64,000 bases of DNA from Robertmurraya dakarensis. Lineage in GTDB: Bacteria > Bacillota > Bacilli > Bacillales > Cytobacillaceae. Of the stretch, positions 53,419 to 61,548 are shown one piece after another. Each line of letters starts with the position of its first letter. The stretch's first letter is position 1. A program made the translations under genes and the position numbers. The stretch lies in assembly GCF_900156875.1 (NCBI RefSeq), contig NZ_LT707409.1, positions 3,218,909 through 3,282,908 on the forward strand, written 5' to 3'. The notes below the pieces were generated by a model, which saw nothing but the letters and a program-made list of their open reading frames with translations, was not told the origin of the DNA and made no database searches.

Positions 53419-54288
53419 TCATTGACTTTTTAAGTCTCGTACTTCAATTCGGACTATAACTTCACCACGCTCAAATAGTGGTTCAGATACATTCAACTCG
53501 AATATCTCGGTTCCTTCGTACCATACGGCACTATCATTCGGGATGATATCCTCTATATCTTCCGGTGTCAGACTTTCATGATCTGGTGAACGGCCAAATC
53601 TTTCGGTTAACAAGTTTTTTAACACCTGATACGTTTCTTTAACCGTCTTATTTGCAATTAAAGGGTCCTTTTCATCCCAATATTTTTCAAAATAGGTCAA
53701 TGCATAAGCGTTATGACTAAAAGTGGCAAATATCATATTATAAACTTTCCCATTTTTATTGAAGTCGTAAGTTAAGGTTGTTTCATCTTCATTTACATAA
53801 ATCTCGTCTGGTCTCCCTATTACGGCCTCAAACTCCTCAACTGTCATTCCCAAATATAGACAATCGGTGATTTTAGGTAATAGACCATTTTTCACACTAA
53901 CTGTAGTAAATGGCATTTTCACTTCTTCTTTTAAGGACGCCCCACCTTTTGCCTTGATTCCGCTAGTCACATACAGAGTGAAGGTTTGATCAGACTGGTA
54001 TCCATGTTGGGGTGCATGTACGGTGATTGTGGTATTGTCATCTGCAACCTCAACATCATTCGTTAGTTTTTGACCACTTGAATCTTCAATAAAGACATGA
54101 GCATTGCTGACAGTTTTAGCATCTAGTATCCTATTAAACTTAATCGTCCAATCATGATGAAGTGGAACATGATTTACCATCTCAAAATTCTTGTAATTCT
54201 CTGCTGCTGCATGGCTCCCCACTGAAGTTAAGAGAACAGCAAGACAAGCTAATACAAAACTAGACAGAATCATTCTTGTTTTCTTCAT
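53419..54288 (-). CDS. Secreted protein with N-terminal Ig module and SmpA/OmlA-like domain
   Basis: 289 residues from the ATG at 54288, five bases after AGGAGGT; a longer reading to 54312 starts before the ribosome binding site. Signal peptide to about residue 28, then the common Ig module directly (about 35-130, HDWTIKFNRILDAKTV to VKMPFTT). The rest (about 135-289) begins ITDCLYLGMTVEEFEAVIGR, a pattern like SmpA/OmlA/BLIP-type small alpha-beta domains, and then is unassigned. One of four locus proteins with the module at the N-terminus. Confidence 0.82.
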   Translation of the reverse strand: MKKTRMILSSFVLACLAVLLTSVGSHAAAENYKNFEMVNHVPLHHDWTIKFNRILDAKTVSNAHVFIEDSSGQKLTNDVEVADDNTTITVHAPQHGYQSDQTFTLYVTSGIKAKGGASLKEEVKMPFTTVSVKNGLLPKITDCLYLGMTVEEFEAVIGRPDEIYVNEDETTLTYDFNKNGKVYNMIFATFSHNAYALTYFEKYWDEKDPLIANKTVKETYQVLKNLLTERFGRSPDHESLTPEDIEDIIPNDSAVWYEGTEIFELNVSEPLFERGEVIVRIEVRDLKSQ

Positions 54289-54343
54289 TGTGTACCTCCT
54301 AGAAGATATCATAGATGATGTATACTACTTAACCTATAGAACG

Positions 54344-54375
54344 AAAAAGGAAAGCTCATAAGAACTCTCCCTTTT
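54344..54375 (-). terminator. Terminator of the 54394-55731 gene
   Basis: AAAAGGGAGAG / CTTTCCTTTTT hairpin on the minus strand. Confidence 0.7.
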
Positions 54376-54393
54376 ATCAGGCTAAACATGGAT

Positions 54394-55731
54394 TTAATTA
54401 ACAGTAAACTCCATTTTTACCGAATTCTTTAAGTCTAGGCCTGTTTTCCCTGAAATCTCTTTTCCAATATATAGCATGTAAGTTTCTCCTGCTTTATATG
54501 GCTGAAGAGGGGTAATAACAACCGTCTTTGTAGCTGCTGAATAGCTAATGGCTGTTTCAACTAAGCCTTGTTCCCCGTTTATGACGACAATATCTAATTC
54601 AGATAGCGTCGTTTCATCAAGTTCACCACTGAATTTGATATTCCACTCTTTTGTTAAAGGTACATCATCCGCAGGTGCTTCTTCTATGACCTTATCATCA
54701 TTCTCAATGGTCTCTTTTACCTTATCCTCAATTTGCATAATCGTTGCTGCTGCTTCTGCTACTGCATTATGCAATTCCATAACACGGTTGTAGCGTTCTG
54801 TTAACACAGCACTGTCTACGCCTTTTGCTGAAAGCTCATCTAACCTTTTGGCAACTGCATTTAATCGGTTTTGCAGAGCTTTGAATTTACCAGCATAACC
54901 TTGATTATTTTGCAGTTCTTTCTCAACATTTTCTACTTCTTCTTCGATTTCTTCATCTGTCAGCTCATCATCGTCGTCTGCTTCTTCTGATTCAGTTTCG
55001 TTTTCCTCTTCGAGAACTTCTTCTGTCTGTTCCCCGCTCTGATCATCATTTTGCTCGACGCCTTCTCCCTCTTCATTTGCTGCTTGTTCTGTGCTTTCCT
55101 CTTCCGTTTGGTCAGCTGATTCTCCTGGATCTTCTTCTACTGTTTCAGGATTTTCTTCTGTCAATTCTTCACTTAGATCTTCTTCAACGGTTTCTGTGGA
55201 TTCCGCAAGGCTTTCTATTACGCCTTCCTCAGCTTTTTCGTCAACGGATTCTTCCACAGCTTCACTAGGAATTTGTCCTTCTACTGTTGTATCATCAGAA
55301 GCAGCTGGCTCGTCATTGAGCTCTTCAGTTGCTTCTTCCTCTATACCCTCATCGTTTTCTTCTTTTGACTCTTCCTGTTCTTCTAAACCTTCTTCCAGTG
55401 CATCTTCTGTTTCTTCCTCAATCTCTTCTACTGCATCTTCTTCAGCTTCTTCTGTATCATTTGACTCCGTGATCGAAGAAAGCTTGTCCGTATAGTGACT
55501 AATTTTGTCTTCAATCTTATCGAGCTGCTTATCAATAGACTTTAATTCCTGGGTCTGACCTTTGTTTTCTTTCTGTCCTTTTTCCTCAGCTTGGTTTTGT
55601 TTCTGGTTTTGGTTACCTTTTTCGTTCGCCGGCGGCTTATGCTCCTCTTTTGGAGCAGCCGAAACAGGACCGGATAAAATCATTCCCGTAGCAAGTACAG
55701 CAGCAACAACTGGTGTAATCTTTTTGTACAT
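54394..55731 (-). CDS. Secreted Glu-rich coiled protein with C-terminal Ig module
   Basis: 445 residues from the ATG at 55731, eight bases after AAGGAGG; the reading frame stays open upstream by chance through a structured leader. Signal peptide (VVAAVLATGMILSGPVSAAP), then a Lys/Gln/Asn linker, a coiled segment (IDKQLDKIEDKISHYTDKLS), about 170 residues of almost continuous Glu/Asp/Ser/Thr (about 110-280), another coiled segment (VEKELQNNQGYAGKFKALQN), and the common Ig module (about 355-445, LTKEWNIKFSGELDETTL to VKMEFTVN). The acidic tract suggests a calcium-binding or extended spacer role. No enzyme motif. Confidence 0.82.
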   Translation of the reverse strand: MYKKITPVVAAVLATGMILSGPVSAAPKEEHKPPANEKGNQNQKQNQAEEKGQKENKGQTQELKSIDKQLDKIEDKISHYTDKLSSITESNDTEEAEEDAVEEIEEETEDALEEGLEEQEESKEENDEGIEEEATEELNDEPAASDDTTVEGQIPSEAVEESVDEKAEEGVIESLAESTETVEEDLSEELTEENPETVEEDPGESADQTEEESTEQAANEEGEGVEQNDDQSGEQTEEVLEEENETESEEADDDDELTDEEIEEEVENVEKELQNNQGYAGKFKALQNRLNAVAKRLDELSAKGVDSAVLTERYNRVMELHNAVAEAAATIMQIEDKVKETIENDDKVIEEAPADDVPLTKEWNIKFSGELDETTLSELDIVVINGEQGLVETAISYSAATKTVVITPLQPYKAGETYMLYIGKEISGKTGLDLKNSVKMEFTVN

Positions 55732-55739
55732 TCCCTTTT

Positions 55740-55850
55740 CCTCCTTGGTAGGGGCAGCTGGCTGGCATAGGTTTCCCCTTAGCCCCTTTAGCTTTGTGAC
55801 ATCAAATTTCTTTGATTGTACCCTATTTAATTTATCGGCTTTTGGGGTCA
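55740..55850 (-). promoter_or_regulatory. Structured 5' leader, possibly a c-di-AMP (ydaO-like) element
   Basis: On the minus strand AGGGGC pairs with GCCCCT around a GC-rich core (AAGGGGAAACCTATGCC, then CAGCCAGCTGCCCC) that ends three bases before the AAGGAGG. GGGGAAACC and CCAGC(T) recall conserved blocks of the ydaO c-di-AMP class, which often precedes wall-protein genes, but several hallmark blocks are missing, so the class is uncertain. Confidence 0.35.
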
Positions 55851-55905
55851 TATTTTGATAGAAAAATAGTGACTTTTTATCAGTATTTTTTGAGCATCAA
55901 AGGAT

Positions 55906-55945
55906 AATAGGAGAGCGGATGCTGTACCTCATCCACTCTCCTATT
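55906..55945. terminator. Hairpin between two minus-strand genes
   Basis: AATAGGAGAGCGGATG / CATCCACTCTCCTATT, a strong 16-bp stem with one mismatch and an 8-base loop, just after the transglutaminase gene stop. No good T-run on either strand. Confidence 0.55.
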
Positions 55946-55960
55946 AATTGTCTACTGTAT

Positions 55961-57748
55961 TTATTTTTCTATCGTAAATTTAAAAGTTACAGCTTCCTTT
56001 AAATAATCGCCTTTTGCAGACTGTAAATTTTTCTCTATTACCAGATAGTAAGTCTCACCTGCTATATATCCCCCTAGTGGAGGGTGTACTTTTATCGTTT
56101 GACTATCCCCGTGCTCGATGAACTGAATTCCTTTTTCACCAAAACGATTTAACACATATACATCCGCATCACCAAGATAACTGCTTAGATCTGTATTAAA
56201 CTTTACATTCCAGACTTTATCAGAATCTACATTAGTCTGTTCACCAAAATGTTTATACCCTTCCATTGGGTAAGGTATTTCTTCAGGTCCTTTTTCTACC
56301 TCAATGGAAAAAGAGGTTGTTTTCCCTCTATAGCTTGCTACTATTGTTGTTGTTCCAGGATTTTTTGCCGTTATGATACCTTTACGAATCTCGGCAACTT
56401 CAGGATGATCTATGCTATACTCAGCTTCCATTGTTACATCCAGACGCATTCCATTACTTAGCTCGGCATAGAGAAGGAACGGAGATTCCTCTCCTGATTT
56501 TAATGGGCTTTTAGGAAGCATAGCCATCCCAATCCCGCTTATTTCTCGTAAGTACTCAATATCAGAAACCGTTACGATATAATCCTTTTCCTCTGAACGA
56601 GGGTAATCAACTACTGAATAACTCCAGCTTTTTGTGTACGTTTGGCCTGCAGCTTCTCGGATTAAATTTCCCAATTTTTCCTTATAATTGACATCATTTG
56701 TTACGTAACGGAATGAAAATTCATAATCCATTTTATCAAGATAGGCTGAAACGAGTTTGATCACTTCTTCGTCTGTTGAAGTTGTATACTCATCGTCTAG
56801 GAAATGCAAATCCAAACTCTTTGCTAACTCTTCATATCCTAAGGCAGATAGAACCTGTGCATAATCAGTTTGAGCTGTCGGATATAGCAGATCATGGCCA
56901 TTTAATCCGCCTTCCTGCCAATGATGGTCATTAGCAATCATCTTATCCGGTACTAGATAGTAATTATAGACTGTACGTCCTTTTTCATCAGGAACAGGAT
57001 CATCCCAAGTTGCGTCTAGATGGTACCACTTCCCGTCTAATTGCACTAGATTCCAAGCATGTCCGATGTCTCCAGCTGTTCCGCTAATAAGACGGACAGG
57101 TATATTTAACTCTTGCAGCATTTGATACACCAGCATCGCATACCCATTACACAACGTCGTTCCTTCCGTCAATGCAAAATACGGTGCATTCACACCCTGA
57201 TTATATGACTCATCATATTCAACGTTTAATACGATATAATCATGAACCGCTTTTACCTTCTCATGCGTATTCATATCCTCTTTAATAATTTCATTTAAGA
57301 TCTGCGGTATTCTCTTATCCACATAGGCCTTTTGTTCGGCTGTTTGATAGTAGCGTGCCGAAAAAGTAAGGGTCGCCCACTGACTTGACACATCCCCATA
57401 ATAACTGAGTCCTCTATAGTCATAACTCAAATATTCATTTCTTAATAGCACCGTCTCCAGTGCTTCGTTAATTTTCCCTTTGAGATCAGTGGTATCACCT
57501 TCGTATGTAATCGTAAAAACTGTTTCCCTTTTTAGCAGGGCCTTTTCAATTTCCGCTGCTAACCCGTCAAGACTCTGACTCTGAAAACTAGGTGCAGCCT
57601 TAATACTTGAAGCCTGTATGGACGAGCTGCCGTCTGCCATATGATTTGTCCATTCAGCATGAATTTGATAGCTTTCTTCCGCATAGCCATGAATAGGCAA
57701 GACACAAAAGAACATAACCGCCCAAAGCCAAATATACCTTTTCATCAT
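55961..57748 (-). CDS. Secreted transglutaminase-like protein with Big_2 and C-terminal Ig module
   Basis: 595 residues; ATG pair at 57748/57745 after GAGGACC. Signal peptide to about residue 24. A transglutaminase-like (papain-fold) domain lies at about 165-280: nucleophile cysteine in GTTLCNGYAMLVYQ, histidine in IGHAWNLVQLDG and aspartate in WYHLDATWDDP, so the triad is complete. After an unassigned region a Big_2-like unit (about 415-495, YSIDHPEVAEIRKGI) and the common Ig module (about 505-595, VDSDKVWNVKFNTDLSSYL to VTFKFTIEK) follow. Such domains crosslink or cleave proteins or peptidoglycan peptides. In this locus crosslinking of the exported proteins is a natural hypothesis. Confidence 0.88.
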   Translation of the reverse strand: MMKRYIWLWAVMFFCVLPIHGYAEESYQIHAEWTNHMADGSSSIQASSIKAAPSFQSQSLDGLAAEIEKALLKRETVFTITYEGDTTDLKGKINEALETVLLRNEYLSYDYRGLSYYGDVSSQWATLTFSARYYQTAEQKAYVDKRIPQILNEIIKEDMNTHEKVKAVHDYIVLNVEYDESYNQGVNAPYFALTEGTTLCNGYAMLVYQMLQELNIPVRLISGTAGDIGHAWNLVQLDGKWYHLDATWDDPVPDEKGRTVYNYYLVPDKMIANDHHWQEGGLNGHDLLYPTAQTDYAQVLSALGYEELAKSLDLHFLDDEYTTSTDEEVIKLVSAYLDKMDYEFSFRYVTNDVNYKEKLGNLIREAAGQTYTKSWSYSVVDYPRSEEKDYIVTVSDIEYLREISGIGMAMLPKSPLKSGEESPFLLYAELSNGMRLDVTMEAEYSIDHPEVAEIRKGIITAKNPGTTTIVASYRGKTTSFSIEVEKGPEEIPYPMEGYKHFGEQTNVDSDKVWNVKFNTDLSSYLGDADVYVLNRFGEKGIQFIEHGDSQTIKVHPPLGGYIAGETYYLVIEKNLQSAKGDYLKEAVTFKFTIEK

Positions 57749-57870
57749 TAGGTCCTCGTTTCTAAATCTATTTTCCTATATTCTATCAAAACGTAAGAAT
57801 GTTCATCTATGATAATATGATAAATTGATGTGAAAAACTGGTAGAAGATCCCCCCTAGTTGCCTCTCCCT

Positions 57871-57945
57871 CTACTAGTAGGAAAATAATCCCAAAACAAC
57901 CAATACAAATTGAGTCAGTTATAGTAAAATATAGTAGTATTTATA
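57871..57945 (+). promoter_or_regulatory. Promoter region with motifs shared by other locus genes
   Basis: CTACTAGTAG (57871-57880) and, from 57921, ATAGTAAAATATAGTAGTAT continuing TTATA. The second block nearly matches 43576-43598 and likewise precedes AGGAGG. Confidence 0.45.
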
Positions 57946-57965
57946 AATTAATAGGAGGAAGGTCA

Positions 57966-60956
57966 GTGATTAGTAGAAAGTTTATAAACATTTTTTCATT
58001 GCTTTTCATCATATCATTAGCATGGTTTCTTTCCCCTCAAGAGGCTTTAGCGGAAACACGCAATAGTAAAGTTTGGCCCGCAAAAGAGATGAGCGTTGCT
58101 CCAAATAAAATTTGGACGATACGTTTTAATAGTGATCTCACTTCTGAAAAAGCATCGGATAGCATCATCGTAACGGATTCAGAGGGAAATGAAGTGAATG
58201 TAAAAATAACACAAGTGGATAGGAAGGCCATTAGCATAGAGCCGCCTATTGGAGGTTATTTTCCAGGGGAATTATATGATTTATCTATAAGCGACTCTTT
58301 GAAATCGAATAGCAACCAACCTCTTAGACAGCCTATTTCCATGAAATTTAAAATTGACCGCAATGAAACATTGGAAATGGAATTTAACAAACAAGTAATC
58401 GAAGTAGAAAATGAAAATGTCACGATGGAAGGTCCAGACACACTTACGATTAACAATACAGCGCTAGACGAGCCTTTAGTTAACGGTGATATTATTAAGC
58501 TGCCACCATCGGAAGAAAACCCCCTCGGGCTCGTAAAAAAGGTTATTTCCAAAAATGAAAATGAGAATACAACAACGATTGAAACGGTAACACCTGAAGT
58601 GAATGAAATCTTTAGTGATCTAGAAGTTTATCAAAAAGTACCTATTACCGCTGAACACATTTCGGATGTTCCTGAACAAATTTCAATAAGGAATGTGAAA
58701 ATCCTACAATCCTCTTCAAAGGACTCCGTCAGAACGGACGCAACATTCGAACCTATTCCAAACATTAAGGCAAAGTGGGACAGCGGGATAGAGGTGGAAT
58801 TTAATCACTTTCTTGTAAAAACCAAAAGTGGACTCCCCATTTATTTAGATGGGAAACTAATTTACAAAGCTCCAGTAGCTGAATTTGATCATAAATTAAA
58901 AAAAGGAAAATTAGAGCGCTTTAATGTTGAATTAATGACTGTAACGGAAGAACAATTAACTGTATCACTGGGAGTGCGCGGTGACTTCAGCTTGGAGGAT
59001 ATACATAAGCAGCTTAAAAGAGAAGATTTTGAAAGCACTGTTAAAGTCGGAAATGTGACAGTTCCGATTGGTTCAACTGGACTAGGCGCCGTTGTGGAGC
59101 TTGGATTCTTTCTCCAGGGTGATTTCAAGGGCGATGTGTTTGCTACTGTCAGCAGAAATACAGAGCTCACACTTGGAGCCATTGCAGAGAATGGAAATGT
59201 CACCCCTATTTTCAACTACGAACCCGACTTAGGATTTAAACTTGGCGGCAGAGGGGAAGCCAAAGTTGAAACTGGAGGGTACTTAAATGTATACCTGGTA
59301 TTTGCTAATATCCTTCAAGGAGGCTTAAATAATCGAATTGGGTTGTACTCAGACCTGAAGTCACAGGCAGCTATTGGTACCCATGTAGAATATGATTTAG
59401 ATGAAGGATTTGATCTTGACCCTTCGCTTGCATGTTACAAGTACGAACCAGGGAGTTTTATTGATAGCACCATCTTTGCAGAGATAGAGCTCGGCTGGTT
59501 TAATTATGAAGAGACGCTGCTTCAAGTAACCTTCTTTGAGGATAAAAATCCTTTTGATTCATATGTTCAAAATAACTGTAAAGAGCTAGAAAGCTTGTTT
59601 GTCTTAGAAGAAATGATCGTTGAACCGGGTGAGTTGAAGGAAGTATTTGTTGTAGGCCAATATTATGATCATTATGATTTACTTCAGAACTATGAGGATC
59701 TAAAGCAAAACGGCAAGTGGAAATATATTAAGTTAGAATCTAGTAACCCAGCTATTGTAAAAGTAGTAAATGGACGATACATTCAGGTTGACCCGAGAGC
59801 CGTTGATGGCGACCGTGCATCGATTAAGGTTACTTATCAAGAAGAAGATATTGTAAAAACAGAGGAAATCTCAATTGTCATTCATTCTGATATTCCAACG
59901 ATCGAACAAATGAAAAAGATGGCAGAATCGATAGGGTATGATATTAGTCGGATTTTAATTAGTGGCTGGGAAGATAATGATGATTACTCTCAGGACGATT
60001 TCTCTACCCTTGAGGACGACTTAAAAGAAGTCGTAACAGAGGATTATATGTTCGGAACCTTAAAACCTTATTATGAACATGATATGTGTTACGCTTGTGA
60101 TTCCGGGATGTTCCCTTTCTCTGTTGCAACAGACCTTCTGTTTGAAGTGTTAGAATCAAGCTCTGAGAAATTGGTGATTAAAACAGCAGAGCTAGGTAAT
60201 GAGCTGAACTCAGGGGGACTTATAACATATACATTTAAGAAACAAAATGATAAATGGCTGCTAGATGACTACCGCTTTCAAGTATTTAGTGCAGTAAATA
60301 AACTGGGAGTCACTGCAGAACAAGCGGAACAATACTTAGAAAGCTACTACACCAATACTCGTTATTATAACTACAATGAAGTAAGTGCGGCCTTTGCTTA
60401 TAGCGGTACCGAGACTTCTTATGATTGGTATACGGATAGCTACTATTTAAGAACCTACTATGTGTTAGAAGTGGATACAGACAAAGACCAATTTAAAGTG
60501 AAGTTCTACTCAGATGATGGCTTTTTCTATACAAATGAATTCTGGGAATTCAGTTCCTTAAGTACTGACCAAATAGAAAAAGAACAAGTCAACATTATAG
60601 AGTTATTACCAAACGGACAGCTTCTAGTTGAAAAAGATGGCCAGCAAATGAACGTTCATATAAATAATATCAAATTAGCTTCACAGGATGAACTGCGCGA
60701 GCTATTAACAAATGCAGAAAAAATAGAATTAGAGTTTGATATCATTCAACGCGATTCAAAAGGAAATCTGTTAGCCTATGTATACGCAGATGGAACGTTG
60801 GTCAATGAATGGCTCATTCAAAATGGATATGCACATCTTCATCATATCCATGCTAATACCCGCTATATGGAGCAGCTTGTTGAATCACAGAAAGAAGCCA
60901 AAGCATCAAAACTAGGATTATGGGAGAATAGTGAATATTCTTTTGATAGGTACTAA
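57966..60956 (+). CDS. Large secreted protein: N-terminal Ig module and degenerate SNase-like C-terminus
   Basis: 996 residues, GTG start after AATAGGAGGAAGG. Signal peptide to about residue 29, then the common Ig module (about 40-135, NKIWTIRFNSDLTSEKA to ISMKFKID). A large unassigned region (about 140-560) also occurs in the gene at 62973. A Big-like unit and an unassigned domain follow. Residues about 870-996 match staphylococcal nuclease closely (ENAKKIEVEFD versus TNAEKIELEFD; LAYVYADGTLVNEWLIQNGY), but the loop with D40, T41 and E43 is missing and the R87 position is asparagine (DSKGNLLAY), so nuclease activity is unlikely. Confidence 0.83.
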   Translation: MISRKFINIFSLLFIISLAWFLSPQEALAETRNSKVWPAKEMSVAPNKIWTIRFNSDLTSEKASDSIIVTDSEGNEVNVKITQVDRKAISIEPPIGGYFPGELYDLSISDSLKSNSNQPLRQPISMKFKIDRNETLEMEFNKQVIEVENENVTMEGPDTLTINNTALDEPLVNGDIIKLPPSEENPLGLVKKVISKNENENTTTIETVTPEVNEIFSDLEVYQKVPITAEHISDVPEQISIRNVKILQSSSKDSVRTDATFEPIPNIKAKWDSGIEVEFNHFLVKTKSGLPIYLDGKLIYKAPVAEFDHKLKKGKLERFNVELMTVTEEQLTVSLGVRGDFSLEDIHKQLKREDFESTVKVGNVTVPIGSTGLGAVVELGFFLQGDFKGDVFATVSRNTELTLGAIAENGNVTPIFNYEPDLGFKLGGRGEAKVETGGYLNVYLVFANILQGGLNNRIGLYSDLKSQAAIGTHVEYDLDEGFDLDPSLACYKYEPGSFIDSTIFAEIELGWFNYEETLLQVTFFEDKNPFDSYVQNNCKELESLFVLEEMIVEPGELKEVFVVGQYYDHYDLLQNYEDLKQNGKWKYIKLESSNPAIVKVVNGRYIQVDPRAVDGDRASIKVTYQEEDIVKTEEISIVIHSDIPTIEQMKKMAESIGYDISRILISGWEDNDDYSQDDFSTLEDDLKEVVTEDYMFGTLKPYYEHDMCYACDSGMFPFSVATDLLFEVLESSSEKLVIKTAELGNELNSGGLITYTFKKQNDKWLLDDYRFQVFSAVNKLGVTAEQAEQYLESYYTNTRYYNYNEVSAAFAYSGTETSYDWYTDSYYLRTYYVLEVDTDKDQFKVKFYSDDGFFYTNEFWEFSSLSTDQIEKEQVNIIELLPNGQLLVEKDGQQMNVHINNIKLASQDELRELLTNAEKIELEFDIIQRDSKGNLLAYVYADGTLVNEWLIQNGYAHLHHIHANTRYMEQLVESQKEAKASKLGLWENSEYSFDRY

Positions 60957-61061
60957 TAGGAACCCCCCTTTAGAGAATCCAATGGGGATTCCTTATGAGG
61001 TGCAAAACGGTAAATCACATAAACACCACAACACAATTCAAAGAATATTGCACAATCAAAT

Positions 61062-61095
61062 GGCTCAGAGATGCAAATATCTCTAAGCCTTTTTT
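61062..61095 (+). terminator. Terminator of the SNase-like gene
   Basis: GGCTCAGAGAT / ATCTCTAAGCC hairpin with a 6-base loop, followed by TTTTTTATATTTT. Confidence 0.8.
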
Positions 61096-61139
61096 ATATT
61101 TTATTTTATTCAATAAAGCATCCACTACAAAGAGTTTGA

Positions 61140-61280
61140 AAAATAAGCGGAGAAAATTTCTCTTAAATAGGAAATAGTACTGAAAATAGTTTAAATAGCC
61201 GGAAATTTCGTCTATTGGCTCAAAAACCGTGAAAATGGGTAGTTTTGCTTTGCTTAACCGGAAAACCCTCCGCTTATTTT
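61140..61280. repeat. Inverted-repeat element with 13-bp perfect ends
   Basis: AAAATAAGCGGAG (61140-61152) and CTCCGCTTATTTT (61268-61280) are exact inverted repeats around about 115 bases that contain AGCCGGAAATTTCG and TTAACCGGAAAACC. It looks like a small non-autonomous element. Similar CCGGAAAA...CCGCTTATTT sequences occur between genes in other Bacillus genomes, as I recall. Confidence 0.65.
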
Positions 61281-61548
61281 AAATATTATTGGTTGGTTAC
61301 GTAATTAAGGATAAGACTTCTTATGTTACAAAAAAACAATAAACCAAGTGAACCTCATTATAATTAAACCGAACAATCTTTCATAATCCACGTACTGTAC
61401 CACAAAAAGTCCACACACTTCCTGTGATTTACTTTGTGAAAGAGGAAATGATAAGTAATTATAATTATAAATCAATAGAGTATGAACAGTGAATTCAAGT
61501 GTGTTTTACACTGTTTGCATCTCATCTCTATAGTAAACTCCTATGTTT

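Larger units (their letters stand above)
60957..61548. other. Intergenic region with terminator and repeat
   Basis: 592 bases between convergent genes: a terminator at 61062-61095 and an inverted-repeat element at 61140-61280. I see nothing in the remaining 270 bases next to the protease gene. Confidence 0.5.

Noticed and set aside
55077-55495. Plus-strand open frames opposite the Glu-rich tract
   Set aside because: Ser/Leu-rich mirror of GAA/GAG repeats on the other strand; no ribosome binding site and no family resemblance.
55732-55851. 40 extra N-terminal residues for the acidic coiled protein
   Set aside because: They are translated from a structured leader; the ATG at 55731 has a perfect AAGGAGG and is followed at once by a signal peptide.
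9567-61280. Possible CRISPR array
   Set aside because: The repeats found are single dispersed palindromes, not regularly spaced direct repeats with unique spacers, and no cas gene is present.
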